NCBI RefSeq assembly: GCF_015712165.1
Contig: NZ_JADPZX010000001.1
Coordinates: 5,840,001-5,904,000 of the forward strand
From: Streptomyces spinoverrucosus
GTDB taxonomy: Bacteria > Actinomycetota > Actinomycetes > Streptomycetales > Streptomycetaceae
Direction: 5' to 3'
Length of the DNA stretch: 64,000 nt
Below are positions 1-7,461 of the stretch, piece by piece. Numbering within the stretch: position 1 is the stretch's first letter; each line of letters starts with the position of its first letter. The position numbers and the translations under genes are program-made. The notes below the pieces were generated by a model that did no database searches, was not told where the DNA came from, and worked only from the letters and a program-made list of their open reading frames with translations.

Positions 1-25
1 GGGCCTGGTCCACAGGCCGGGCCGG

Positions 26-31
26 TAGGGT
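26..31 (+). promoter_or_regulatory. Probable -10 box upstream of nadD
   Basis: The hexamer TAGGGT matches the actinobacterial -10 consensus. Transcription would start near base 38, placing a GGAGAG ribosome site (43-48) in the leader and favouring the ATG at 55 over the ATG at 40. No convincing -35 box is visible in the 25 bases upstream. Confidence 0.45.
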
Positions 32-54
32 CTGCACGCATGGGAGAGCAGGAC

Positions 55-666
55 ATGCCTACCGGCCCGTCGACGTCGGCCAAGCGCCGCCTCGGCGTCA
101 TGGGCGGGACGTTCGACCCGATCCACCACGGGCACCTCGTGGCGGCCAGTGAGGTCGCGGCACAGTTCCACCTCGACGAGGTGGTGTTCGTACCGACGGG
201 ACAGCCGTGGCAGAAGACCCACCGCACGGTCTCCCCGGCCGAGGACCGCTATCTGATGACGGTCATCGCGACCGCCGAGAACCCGCAGTTCTCGGTCAGC
301 CGCATCGACATCGACCGCGGCGGCCCCACCTACACCGTGGACACCCTGCGTGACCTGCGCGCCCTCAACCCCGACACGGACCTGTTCTTCATCACCGGCG
401 CCGACGCCCTCGCCCAGATCCTGACCTGGCGGGACAGCGAGGAGCTGTTCTCCCTCGCACACTTCATCGGGGTCACCCGGCCCGGCCACCACCTGACGGA
501 CGCCGGGCTTCCGGAGGGCGGTGTCTCGTTGGTCGAGGTTCCCGCCCTCGCCATCTCCTCCACGGACTGCCGTGCGAGAGTCGCCAAGGGCGATCCCGTC
601 TGGTATCTGGTGCCGGACGGAGTCGTGCGCTACATCGCAAAGCGACAGCTGTACCGCGGCGAGTGA
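55..666 (+). CDS. nadD: Nicotinate-nucleotide adenylyltransferase
   Basis: Transfers AMP from ATP to nicotinate mononucleotide to form deamido-NAD, the committed cytoplasmic step of NAD synthesis. The nucleotidyltransferase signature [11 protein letters not shown] lies at residues 17-27, and the C-terminal ISSTDCR (consensus ISST..R) closes the active site; 203 residues is normal for NadD. The ATG at 55 has GGAGAG 6 nt upstream, whereas the in-frame ATG at 40 has no ribosome site. The following LCP-like gene starts 16 nt after the stop, and the nadD/LCP/rsfS/phosphatase order is common in actinomycetes, suggesting one transcript. Identification is firm. Confidence 0.95.
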   Translation: MPTGPSTSAKRRLGVMGGTFDPIHHGHLVAASEVAAQFHLDEVVFVPTGQPWQKTHRTVSPAEDRYLMTVIATAENPQFSVSRIDIDRGGPTYTVDTLRDLRALNPDTDLFFITGADALAQILTWRDSEELFSLAHFIGVTRPGHHLTDAGLPEGGVSLVEVPALAISSTDCRARVAKGDPVWYLVPDGVVRYIAKRQLYRGE

Positions 667-682
667 GCCGAGAGGGGCACCG

Positions 683-2356
683 GTGAACGACCGATACGAC
701 GCGGGGGCCGCAGGTTACGGCGCCGACCAGTACGAACTCGTCGGCTACGACGAGTACGGCCGGCCTGTGTACCGGCAGGTACCGGCCCAGCAGCCGTACG
801 ACCCCTACGCGCAGCAGCAGGGCTACGGGTACGACCCGTACGCCACCGGCCAGCAGCAGCCGGTCCCCCCGTACGACCCCTACGGGACCGGTCAGCAGCA
901 GCCCGTGACCTCGTACGACGGGTACGACCCCTACGGCCGCACCGCCACCAGCGGGCAGCAGCCCCGGGTCGCCGAGCAGACCGCGTACATCCCGCAGCAG
1001 CCGCGCCCGGTCGAGCCGGAACAGCGCCAGGAGCCCGTACGGGACGCCCCCGACGCCGGACACGGCCGCGAGGACCGGGACTACCGGACGGAACAGTTCG
1101 CCTTCGTCGAGGAGCCCGACCAGGACTCCGAGGACGTCATCGACTGGCTGGCGTTCACCGAGAACCGCACCGAGCGCCGCGAGGAGGCCAAGCGCCGCGC
1201 CCGCAGCCGCCTCGTCGCCCTGGTCGTCGTGCTGGCGCTGGTCGCGGCCGGCGGCGTCGGTTACCTCTGGTACGCCGGGAAGCTGCCCGGCCTGTCCCCG
1301 TCCGAGGACACAAAGGGCGGTACGACGTCGGCGGCCGCGCAGAAGCGGGACGTGATCGTCGTACACCTGCACGACACCAAGAAGGGCGGCACCGCCACGG
1401 CGCTGCTCGTCGACAACACCACCACCAAGCAGGGCACCACCGTCCTGCTGCCCAACTCCCTCGCGCTGTCCGGCGACGACGGGACGACGACGCTGGCCAA
1501 GTCGGTCGAGGACGACGGCTCCTCCGGCACCCGCGAGGCCCTGGACACCGTCCTCGGCACGTCGATCCAGGGCACCTGGCGCCTGGACACCCCCTACCTG
1601 CAGAACCTCGTCGACCTCGTCGGCAACATCGAGATCGACACCAACGCCGACGTGCCCGACCCGGACGCCAAGAAGAAGGGCGAGGCACCGCTGGTCAACA
1701 AGGGCGAGGGCCAGACCCTCAGCGGCAAGACGGCGGTCGCCTACGCCACGTACCGCGCCTCGGGCGAGGCCCAGAACGCCCAGCTGGAGCGGTTCGGGCA
1801 GGTCATGCAGGGCGTGCTGCGCAAGATGTCGTCGGACGCGCAGGCCGCGACGACCACCGTGCAGACGCTGGCGCAGATCCTCGACCCGTCGCTCACCGAC
1901 AAGGACCTCGGCACCTTCCTCGCCAAGCTGTCCGACCTCGCCAAGAGCGGCGACTACAAGACCGCCATGCTGCCCGTCCAGGACGACGGCACCCTCAGCG
2001 CCGAGGCGAGCGACAGCGTGGTCAAGGACGTGCTTGGCGGCACCGCCAAGAGCCCCGACCAGGACGCGGCCGTCCGGGTCGCGGTGCAGAACGCCAGCGG
2101 TGTGAAGGACAACACGGAGAAGGCGCGCGTGGTGCTCCTCAACGGCGGCTTCACCTTCCTGGAGGGCGGTACGGCGAGCAGTGCCCAGTCCGCCTCCAAG
2201 GTCACCTACGCGGACGCCGCCGACAAGGAGAACGCCACCGAGGTCGCCAAGACCCTGGGGCTGCCCTCCAGTGCGGTCACCAAGGGTGAGGTCTCCTCCA
2301 ACGCCAACGTCTCGGTCGTCCTCGGCCAGGACTACGAGCCGGCCTCCGCCGGGTAA
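683..2356 (+). CDS. LCP-like envelope protein with LytR_C domain
   Basis: A 557-residue protein from a GTG start preceded by GAGAGGGG. Residues 1-160 are a disordered tail rich in Tyr, Gln, Pro and Gly with repeats of the YDPY(A/G)TGQQQP type. One hydrophobic segment follows (about 177-198), and the rest should lie outside the membrane. Residues about 220-400 align in character with the LytR-CpsA-Psr core, and about 457-550 with the LytR_C domain. Catalytic LCP enzymes attach glycopolymers to peptidoglycan using a conserved RSDT-like motif; here the equivalent place reads GGTATALLVDNTTTK, so it may be a non-catalytic paralogue. It is often annotated as a LytR transcriptional regulator, which the topology does not support. 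Confidence 0.75.
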   Translation: MNDRYDAGAAGYGADQYELVGYDEYGRPVYRQVPAQQPYDPYAQQQGYGYDPYATGQQQPVPPYDPYGTGQQQPVTSYDGYDPYGRTATSGQQPRVAEQTAYIPQQPRPVEPEQRQEPVRDAPDAGHGREDRDYRTEQFAFVEEPDQDSEDVIDWLAFTENRTERREEAKRRARSRLVALVVVLALVAAGGVGYLWYAGKLPGLSPSEDTKGGTTSAAAQKRDVIVVHLHDTKKGGTATALLVDNTTTKQGTTVLLPNSLALSGDDGTTTLAKSVEDDGSSGTREALDTVLGTSIQGTWRLDTPYLQNLVDLVGNIEIDTNADVPDPDAKKKGEAPLVNKGEGQTLSGKTAVAYATYRASGEAQNAQLERFGQVMQGVLRKMSSDAQAATTTVQTLAQILDPSLTDKDLGTFLAKLSDLAKSGDYKTAMLPVQDDGTLSAEASDSVVKDVLGGTAKSPDQDAAVRVAVQNASGVKDNTEKARVVLLNGGFTFLEGGTASSAQSASKVTYADAADKENATEVAKTLGLPSSAVTKGEVSSNANVSVVLGQDYEPASAG

Positions 2357-2423
2357 TGCGTGGGGCGCCGTCGGCGGTCCGTGAGACCCTTGAAGGCAAG
2401 TGACCGCCGACGAAAGCCATGTA

Positions 2424-2870
2424 GTGACCGCAACCGACCGTTCTCTTGAGCTCATCAACACCGCCGCCCAGGCGGCCGCCGACAAACTCGCCCACGACGT
2501 TATCGCCTACGACGTGAGCGATGTGCTGTCGATCACGGATGCCTTCCTGCTGGCGTCCGCGCCCAACGACCGCCAGGTCAAGTCCATCGTCGACGAGATC
2601 GAGGAACGGCTCCAGAAGGAGCTCGGCGCCAAGCCGGTGCGCCGCGAGGGCGATCGTGAGGCCCGCTGGATCCTGCTCGACTACGTCGACATCGTCGTGC
2701 ACGTGCAGCACAGCGAGGAGCGCGTCTTCTACGCCCTGGAGCGGCTGTGGAAGGACTGCCCCGAGCTGGAGCTGCCCGCCGACGCCAAGGCCACCCGCGG
2801 CAAGGCCGCGGAGCACGCCAAGCTCCAGGCTGCCGAGGAGGCGGCCGAGCTGGGCGGTGAGTGGCGATGA
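2424..2870 (+). CDS. rsfS: Ribosomal silencing factor RsfS
   Basis: RsfS (Iojap/YbeB family) binds ribosomal protein uL14 on the 50S subunit and blocks subunit joining when nutrients are short. The family core is visible: AYDVSDVLSITDAFLLASA, then EGDREARWILLDYVDIVVHV and a C-terminal FYALERLW. I chose the GTG at 2424, which gives VTATDRSLELIN and has a GAAAG 7 nt upstream; a GTG at 2400 would add eight residues but its GAAGG is only 3 nt away. The last codons overlap the next gene, which supports co-translation. The nadD-rsfS linkage is widespread in bacteria. Confidence 0.93.
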   Translation: MTATDRSLELINTAAQAAADKLAHDVIAYDVSDVLSITDAFLLASAPNDRQVKSIVDEIEERLQKELGAKPVRREGDREARWILLDYVDIVVHVQHSEERVFYALERLWKDCPELELPADAKATRGKAAEHAKLQAAEEAAELGGEWR

Positions 2871-3532
2871 GCGCCACCGGCGAGGTGCCCGCCGGCAAGC
2901 CCGGCCGCCGCGTCATCCTGTGGCGGCACGGCCAGACGGCCTGGAACGTGGAGCGCCGCTTCCAGGGCACCACGGACGTCGAGCTCACCGATACCGGCGT
3001 CGCCCAGGCCCGACGCGCGGCCCGCCTGCTCGCCTCCCTCAAGCCCGCCGCGATCATCTCCTCCGACCTGAAGCGGGCCGCGAACACGGCCGCCGAGCTG
3101 GCCGCGCTCACCGGCCTGGGCGTCAACCGCGACGAGGCCCTGCGGGAGACGTACGCGGGCGTCTGGCAGGGTCTGACGCACGACGAGATCATCGCCCGGT
3201 ACGGCGAGGAGTACGCCGCGTGGAAGCGCGGGGAGCCGGTGCGCCGCGGTGGCGGCGAGCTGGAGTCCGAGGTGGCCGACCGGGCCGCCCCGGTCGTCCT
3301 GCGGCACGCCGACAAGCTGCCCGACGACGGCACCCTGGTCGTCGTCAGCCACGGCGGCACCATCCGCACCACCATTGGTCGCCTCCTCGGCCTGGAGGCC
3401 CGCCATTGGGAGAGCCTCGGCGGCCTCTCCAACTGCTGCTGGTCCGTCCTCGGCGAGGGCGCCCGCGGCTGGCGGCTGCTGGAGCACAACGCCGGCACCC
3501 TTCCGGAGCCGGTGCTCGGCGACGACGACTGA
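2867..3532 (+). CDS. Histidine phosphatase family protein (phosphoglycerate mutase-like)
   Basis: A 221-residue member of the branch-1 histidine phosphatase superfamily. RHGQT near residues 23-27 carries the phospho-accepting His, followed by WNVERRFQG, an SDLKRA arginine motif, an ETYAGVWQG segment with the acid, and VVSHGG with the second catalytic His. Its ATG overlaps the rsfS stop as ATGA. Similar proteins act as broad phosphatases, as glucosyl-3-phosphoglycerate phosphatase, or in cobalamin synthesis (CobC); nothing here discriminates. The older label phosphoglycerate mutase is not supported by a specific motif. Probably the last gene of the nadD transcript. Confidence 0.88.
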   Translation: MSATGEVPAGKPGRRVILWRHGQTAWNVERRFQGTTDVELTDTGVAQARRAARLLASLKPAAIISSDLKRAANTAAELAALTGLGVNRDEALRETYAGVWQGLTHDEIIARYGEEYAAWKRGEPVRRGGGELESEVADRAAPVVLRHADKLPDDGTLVVVSHGGTIRTTIGRLLGLEARHWESLGGLSNCCWSVLGEGARGWRLLEHNAGTLPEPVLGDDD

Positions 3533-3560
3533 GCCCCGCCCCGGGGGCCGTACCCCGGAT

Positions 3561-3590
3561 TTCACTTTCCGGCAGGTCGCAGGCTAAAGT
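3561..3590 (+). promoter_or_regulatory. Candidate promoter for the first tRNA-Ala
   Basis: TTCACT (3561-3566) and TAAAGT (3585-3590) are separated by 18 bp, a plausible housekeeping sigma-factor spacing. Initiation near 3597 would give a precursor with a leader of about 54 nt before the tRNA. Confidence 0.4.
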
Positions 3591-3600
3591 TCTTCTTGTT

Positions 3601-3645
3601 CGCCCCGCCGAGCGGGGCGAAACACCATGCGGCTCCGCCGCGTGG
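3601..3645. repeat. GC-rich hairpin and REP-like palindromic element
   Basis: CGCCCCG/CGGGGCG form a 7-bp hairpin at 3601-3619. Bases 3627-3645 (ATGCGGCTCCGCCGCGTGG) contain GCGGC-TCC-GCCGC and are identical to 41015-41033. This looks like a member of the dispersed GC-rich palindrome families found between Streptomyces genes. It would lie in the 5' leader of the tRNA transcript. Confidence 0.6.
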
Positions 3646-3650
3646 CACCA

Positions 3651-3723
3651 GGGGCTATAGCTCAGTTGGTAGAGCGCCTGCATGGCATGCAGGAGGTCAG
3701 GAGTTCAATTCTCCTTAGCTCCA
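3651..3723 (+). tRNA. tRNA-Ala(GGC)
   Basis: Acceptor arms GGGGCTA and TAGCTCC pair over 7 bp with one G-T. The D arm contains AGCTCAGTTGGTAGAGC, the anticodon loop is ATGGCAT (anticodon GGC) between CCTGC and GCAGG, and the T arm contains AGTTCAATTCT. The discriminator base is A and CCA is not encoded. It reads GCC (and GCU), the dominant Ala codon of a high-GC genome. All 73 bases recur at 5622-5694. Confidence 0.97.
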
Positions 3724-3730
3724 CGGACGA

Positions 3731-3759
3731 ATCCCGTCCCCTCAGGGGGCGGGATTTTT
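3731..3759 (+). terminator. Rho-independent terminator after tRNA-Ala
   Basis: An 11-bp stem (3731-3741 with 3745-3755, one G-T pair, loop TCA) is followed by five T. It begins 8 bases after the tRNA and is one of the most classical intrinsic terminators in this window. Confidence 0.85.
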
Positions 3760-3852
3760 CGTCGTCACGCGTTTGAGCAGTCGTCGCCCGGAAGGCGTAT
3801 ACCTCTGTGGAGACGCCCAGGCTGCCGTGTCCGGACTGGTACCAAGGCGTCG

Positions 3853-3882
3853 CTGACCGTATTGGTCCGGTCGTGGCAGAAT
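3853..3882 (+). promoter_or_regulatory. Candidate promoter for the zinc-ribbon gene pair
   Basis: CTGACC (3853-3858), an 18-bp spacer and CAGAAT (3877-3882). Transcription would start about 36 nt before the first small gene, which has its own GGGAGGGAG ribosome site. Confidence 0.4.
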
Positions 3883-3925
3883 CAAACGGCCGGAAGGGGG
3901 CGCGGCCCGACGGGAGGGAGTAGCG

Positions 3926-4102
3926 ATGCCTGCGAGCATCCTCAGGGAGGTCGGCCACCTCCTTGGCGAAGCGGCGTTGATACGGGACACGACCACCCGG
4001 CTCAGCTGCCCTTCCTGCGGCTCCGCGCATGTCGCCCAGGTGCTCGGCGACAACGGCGGGATCTCCTACGTGTGCACGGCCTGCGGCCACAGCTGGAGCT
4101 GA
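3926..4102 (+). CDS. 58-residue zinc-ribbon protein
   Basis: A very short gene with a strong GGGAGGGAG ribosome site (3912-3920). The protein begins MPASILREVG and carries two Cys-x2-Cys knuckles, LSCPSCGS and VCTACGH, about 20 residues apart, followed by a C-terminal HSWS. That is the layout of a TFIIS-like or DksA-like zinc ribbon, with no other domain. Coding G/C bias and the ribosome site support expression. The next zinc-ribbon gene begins 3 nt after the stop, so the two are probably co-translated. Function unknown; a nucleic-acid or protein-binding accessory role is an inference from the fold alone. Confidence 0.75.
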   Translation: MPASILREVGHLLGEAALIRDTTTRLSCPSCGSAHVAQVLGDNGGISYVCTACGHSWS

Positions 4103-4105
4103 TCG

Positions 4106-4339
4106 ATGGGTGCACACAGGCGGAAATGCGACTGGTGCGGCAGCGGCACGCCGATCGTCCGCGACATGGAACCGGTGAACCCCGACTACCAGTACTGGTG
4201 CGAGGAATGCGCACGGGCGCTGATCATAAAGGGCGACCCGATCGAGACGTACCGGGAGCTGGAGGGTGAGCCGATCTACGGCCGGCTCCTCGAAGAGCAC
4301 TGCACGCTCAAGCGGTTCTACTCGTTCGTGACCGCCTGA
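4106..4339 (+). CDS. 77-residue zinc-finger protein
   Basis: A small soluble protein, MGAHRRKCDWCGSGTP..., with CDWC and CEEC Cys-x2-Cys pairs about 26 residues apart, a second zinc-knuckle layout unlike its neighbour's. The C-terminus (KRFYSFVTA) overlaps the 3' end of the convergent glycosyltransferase gene by 22 bp. No ribosome site is obvious beyond the end of the preceding gene, consistent with translational coupling. I do not recognise a characterised homologue. Confidence 0.75.
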   Translation: MGAHRRKCDWCGSGTPIVRDMEPVNPDYQYWCEECARALIIKGDPIETYRELEGEPIYGRLLEEHCTLKRFYSFVTA

Positions 4340-5508
4340 CCCTTCCGCGTTCTGGCCGTGGCGAGCGCCAGGACGAGGCAGCCGGTGGCGGCGTAGAGGC
4401 CCGACAGTGTGAACTCGATCGGGTTCTGTCGCAGTTCGGGCCTGCCGGGGGTGTGTGGCACCCACCACAGGGCGTACGAGCAGAACACCAGGAGCGTGCC
4501 GACGGCGGCCGCGCGACGGGCGCGCGCGGCGAGGAGCAGGACGAGCGGTACGCACCACACCCAGTGGTGCGACCACGACACCGGGCTGACGAGCAGCGCC
4601 GTCACCGCGCAGCAGACCACCGCCCAGGCCCGCTCCCCACGCAACTCCGCCCGCACCGCCACCGCCAGCCCCGCCGCGGCCACGAGGGCCGCCACAGCGA
4701 CCCAGAGGGCCCCCGGGTCGGGGGAGTGCAGCAGGCGGGCCAGAACGCCGCGCAGCGCCTGGTTGGCGGTCTGCTCGGCGTGCCCGGCGCGCTCCGTCCG
4801 GAACACCATGTCCGTCCAGAACCGCCAGGAGTCGTACGGCAGGACGGCCGCCGCGAGGAGCGTCGCCGAGACGAAGCTGCCGGCCGCCACGCGCGCGTGC
4901 CGCAGCCAAGGGCCGCTCCGGTGCCGTCGGCGCGCCACGAGGCCGGTGGCGAGCAGGAGGACGGCGAACAGCGCGGGGGTCAGTTTCACGGCCGCGGCGA
5001 GGCCGATGCCGACGCCCGTCCAGCGGTCGCCCGGACGCCGGGAGAGGTCCCACAGGACGAGCACGGCGAGCAGCAGGTTGATCTGGCCGTAGCGCAGGGT
5101 CGTCCACACCGGCTCGCACCACACGACCACCGCCGAGGCCCACCAGGCGGTCTCCACGCGCGTGTGCCCGATGATCCGCAGGGAGAGCCGCACGAGCACC
5201 ACCAGGAGGGCGAGGTTCCCGGCGGTGGCCAGGGTGCGCAGGGAGCCCGTGTCGGGAAGCGTGAGCGGGGTGAACAGCAGGGCGGCGAAGGGCGGGTAGG
5301 TGGCGGGCAGTTGGGTGGCGGTGGCGCGCAGGGCGTACAGGTCGCCGCCCGCGCGTACGGTGGCGCCCTCGGCCCGGTACACCATCAGGTCGATCATCGA
5401 CACGTGCGCGGCTCGCTGGGCGATCCAGAACGCCGCGAAGGAGAGCAGGCACGCGCCCAGGGCGACGGGCGTCCGGCGGTGGACTGCGGTGGACGTGATC
5501 ACGGTCAC
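4318..5508 (-). CDS. Polytopic GT87-type mannosyltransferase
   Basis: A membrane protein of about 396 residues with roughly ten hydrophobic segments and an early acidic motif in the first extracytoplasmic loop (SMIDLMVYRAEG), typical of GT-C enzymes of the DUF2029/GT87 family. Relatives such as PimE use polyprenol-phosphate-mannose to add alpha-1,2-mannose to phosphatidylinositol mannosides or similar lipids. The reading frame stays open to 5616, but that start would sit 6 bases from the second tRNA and inside its promoter. The GTG codons at 5508 and 5502 are better, though neither has a clear ribosome site. The acceptor substrate cannot be told from sequence. Confidence 0.78.
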   Translation of the reverse strand: MTVITSTAVHRRTPVALGACLLSFAAFWIAQRAAHVSMIDLMVYRAEGATVRAGGDLYALRATATQLPATYPPFAALLFTPLTLPDTGSLRTLATAGNLALLVVLVRLSLRIIGHTRVETAWWASAVVVWCEPVWTTLRYGQINLLLAVLVLWDLSRRPGDRWTGVGIGLAAAVKLTPALFAVLLLATGLVARRRHRSGPWLRHARVAAGSFVSATLLAAAVLPYDSWRFWTDMVFRTERAGHAEQTANQALRGVLARLLHSPDPGALWVAVAALVAAAGLAVAVRAELRGERAWAVVCCAVTALLVSPVSWSHHWVWCVPLVLLLAARARRAAAVGTLLVFCSYALWWVPHTPGRPELRQNPIEFTLSGLYAATGCLVLALATARTRKGQAVTNE

Positions 5509-5552
5509 GAGGGCCGACCATAGCGGCCGTATCGGGGCAGAAGGGAAACGAT

Positions 5553-5581
5553 TTGGTGGAGTACCCCGTCCACCGTGTAAT
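5553..5581 (+). promoter_or_regulatory. Candidate promoter for the second tRNA-Ala
   Basis: TTGGTG (5553-5558) and TGTAAT (5576-5581) are spaced by 17 bp, giving initiation about 35 nt before the tRNA. It lies within the open 5' extension of the glycosyltransferase frame, which argues against that longer start. Confidence 0.5.
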
Positions 5582-5621
5582 GTTGGCGTCGCCGCCGGGG
5601 GAACACGGCGGAACACAACAA

Positions 5622-5694
5622 GGGGCTATAGCTCAGTTGGTAGAGCGCCTGCATGGCATGCAGGAGGTCAGGAGTTCAATTCTCCTTAGCTCCA
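5622..5694 (+). tRNA. tRNA-Ala(GGC), second copy
   Basis: Base-for-base identical to the tRNA at 3651-3723, with anticodon GGC in the loop ATGGCAT. Upstream and downstream sequences differ, so each copy has its own promoter and terminator. Copy number rather than sequence seems to be what is selected. Confidence 0.97.
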
Positions 5695-5702
5695 CAAGTG
5701 CG

Positions 5703-5747
5703 AGGGCGACCTGCATCCGTGGAAAGAGCGGACCGGGTCGCCCTTTT
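5703..5747 (+). terminator. Terminator after the second tRNA-Ala
   Basis: AGGGCGACC (5703-5711) pairs with GGTCGCCCT (5736-5744) across a 24-nt loop, and the stem runs into TTTT. It lies directly after the tRNA 3' end. Confidence 0.65.
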
Positions 5748-5755
5748 CGTGTTCT

Positions 5756-5772
5756 GCGCGGCTGCGCCGCGC
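5756..5772. repeat. REP-like hairpin
   Basis: GCGCGGC-TGC-GCCGCGC forms a perfect 7-bp hairpin, followed by GGCG...CGCC. It resembles the elements at 3627 and 41015 and lies between the convergent tRNA and flavoprotein gene, possibly helping to end both transcripts. Confidence 0.45.
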
Positions 5773-5853
5773 GTGGCGGGGGCTTCGCCACCCGCACCCC
5801 CTTCTGCGCGAGTTGACGGGGCCGCCCCCTAGGGGATGGCCCCGTTTCTCGTG

Positions 5854-7461
5854 TCAGCGGCCGAGAGCGCGGCGGCCGCGGCCCTGGGAGAGGACCGGGA
5901 GGTTGTTGCGGGCCGGTGCCCGCTCCGCCTGCTCCTCGATGCGCAGGGCCAGGGCCGGGCAGCGGCGGACCGCCCGCATCGCCTTGTCCTCCGCGCGGCG
6001 CGGCACCTGGGCCTGGGCGACGGTCGGGAAACCGTCGGCGCCGAGCTCGAAGACCTCCGGGAGGATGTCGGCGCACAGGCCGTGGCCCCGGCACAGCGTC
6101 CAGTCCACGAAGATCTTCTGGCGGCTGGGGCCGTTCTCCTCGGTCGTGCCGCCGGGGAGGCCTGTCGGGGCCCTGCCGCCCTCGAAGAGGGGCAGCACGC
6201 CGTGCACGGGCCGTCCGCAGCCGTTGCCGAGGACATGGGCCGCCAGGTCGTCCGTGAAGGCCTTGACGGTCGACTCCAGGAACATCGCGGAGCCGTCGGG
6301 ATGCGAGCAGGCGCCGCGCCGCTTGACGTTCTTGGCGACCTGCTTGAGGGCCTCCAGGGCGGCCGGGCCGCCGCCGTTGAGGATGTCCTCCATGCCGCGC
6401 GCGGCGGCGGGCAGGCCGAGGTAGCAGGGGCCGCACTGGCCCGCGCTCTCCTCCGCCAGCCACTGGGCGACCCGCAGCGACTCGCCCAGCGGGCAGGTCT
6501 CCTGGCTGATCGGCAGGATCGCGCCGGCACCCAGCGAACCGCCCACCGCGTCCAGCGAGTTGCGGGAGACGATCGCCTCGTTCACCGTCGCCGCGTCGAT
6601 CCACTTGCCGTGGTAGCCGCCGGTCAGCACGCCCTGCGGGACCGGCGGCGCGCCGGCGAGCTGGAGGACGTAACGCAGGGGCACGCCGGTGGGCACCTCG
6701 ATGACCATGGGGCGGGCGACGGCGCCGGAGACCGTCAGCATGACGGTGCCGGGCTCGTCGTACAGACCGGTGTTGCCGTAGCGCTCCGGGCCGATGCGGG
6801 CGGCGATGGCCAGCTGGGCGAACGTCTCGGCGTTGGACAGCAGGGTGGGGGCGCCGCCGACGCCGCTCTGCGAGGCGCTGATCTTGCGGCCGGGCGGGAT
6901 CGCCGGGCCGCCGTCGATCGAGCGGATCAGGGAGGCTGCGGCGCCGGTGACCATGCGGACCGGATTCCGCTGCACGCGCGCGCGGAGAGCCGATCGGCGT
7001 CCGTTGCTGAGGCCGCGTTCGGCGAGCGCGGCCTCCATGGAGCGCTGCGTCGACTCACGGGTGACCCCCACCACGAGCGTGCGGGCACCGAGCGCCTCGG
7101 CACACAGCAGGGCGCCGTCGAGGATCAGGTGCGGAGCGCGGTTGATCAGCACCGTGTCCTTGCGGCAGGCCGGTTCGTCCTCGCTGCCGTTGACGACGAC
7201 GACCGGCCGGACGCCGCGCTTGATCGCCGATTCGGCGACCGAGCGCAGCTTCTTGTGGAAGGGGAAGCCCGCGCCGCCGCGGCCCTTGAGGTTGATGCGT
7301 TCGGCGAGCTGCGCGAGCTGCTCGCCGCCCATGGGTTCGAGCGGCCCATGCACTTTCAGGTGCATGGGCAGATCGAGTCTTTCGACAAGGTCGAAGCCTG
7401 ACGTGAGCTGAGGAAGGCCGACCACGCGGACTTCTGGGACGTCGGGCAGGGCCTCGTTCAC
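5854..7461 (-). CDS. NuoF-like flavoprotein with SLBB and C-terminal ferredoxin
   Basis: A 535-residue soluble oxidoreductase. Residues 60-110 hold the FMN/NAD(H)-binding signatures GRGGAGFPFHKK and NGSEDEPACRKDT; about 240-300 is an SLBB domain; 339-386 corresponds to the N3 [4Fe-4S] segment of NuoF; 449-510 is a small ferredoxin with CRGHGLC and RRCP. The canonical ESCGxCxPC reads ESAGQCGPC, so the first cluster Cys is Ala. The ferredoxin pattern Cys-x2-His-x2-Cys is that of actinobacterial 3Fe-4S ferredoxins. Its ATG overlaps the stop of the heme-b membrane gene, so the two likely form one complex passing electrons between NAD(P)H and the membrane. It is not part of a nuo operon here. Confidence 0.82.
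   Translation of the reverse strand: MNEALPDVPEVRVVGLPQLTSGFDLVERLDLPMHLKVHGPLEPMGGEQLAQLAERINLKGRGGAGFPFHKKLRSVAESAIKRGVRPVVVVNGSEDEPACRKDTVLINRAPHLILDGALLCAEALGARTLVVGVTRESTQRSMEAALAERGLSNGRRSALRARVQRNPVRMVTGAAASLIRSIDGGPAIPPGRKISASQSGVGGAPTLLSNAETFAQLAIAARIGPERYGNTGLYDEPGTVMLTVSGAVARPMVIEVPTGVPLRYVLQLAGAPPVPQGVLTGGYHGKWIDAATVNEAIVSRNSLDAVGGSLGAGAILPISQETCPLGESLRVAQWLAEESAGQCGPCYLGLPAAARGMEDILNGGGPAALEALKQVAKNVKRRGACSHPDGSAMFLESTVKAFTDDLAAHVLGNGCGRPVHGVLPLFEGGRAPTGLPGGTTEENGPSRQKIFVDWTLCRGHGLCADILPEVFELGADGFPTVAQAQVPRRAEDKAMRAVRRCPALALRIEEQAERAPARNNLPVLSQGRGRRALGR

Noticed and set aside
473..2485. 670-residue minus-strand open frame
   Set aside because: Composition (long Val/Gly/Leu/Arg runs) and frame relationship show it is the mirror of the plus-strand LCP-like gene; no ribosome site or homology-like motif.
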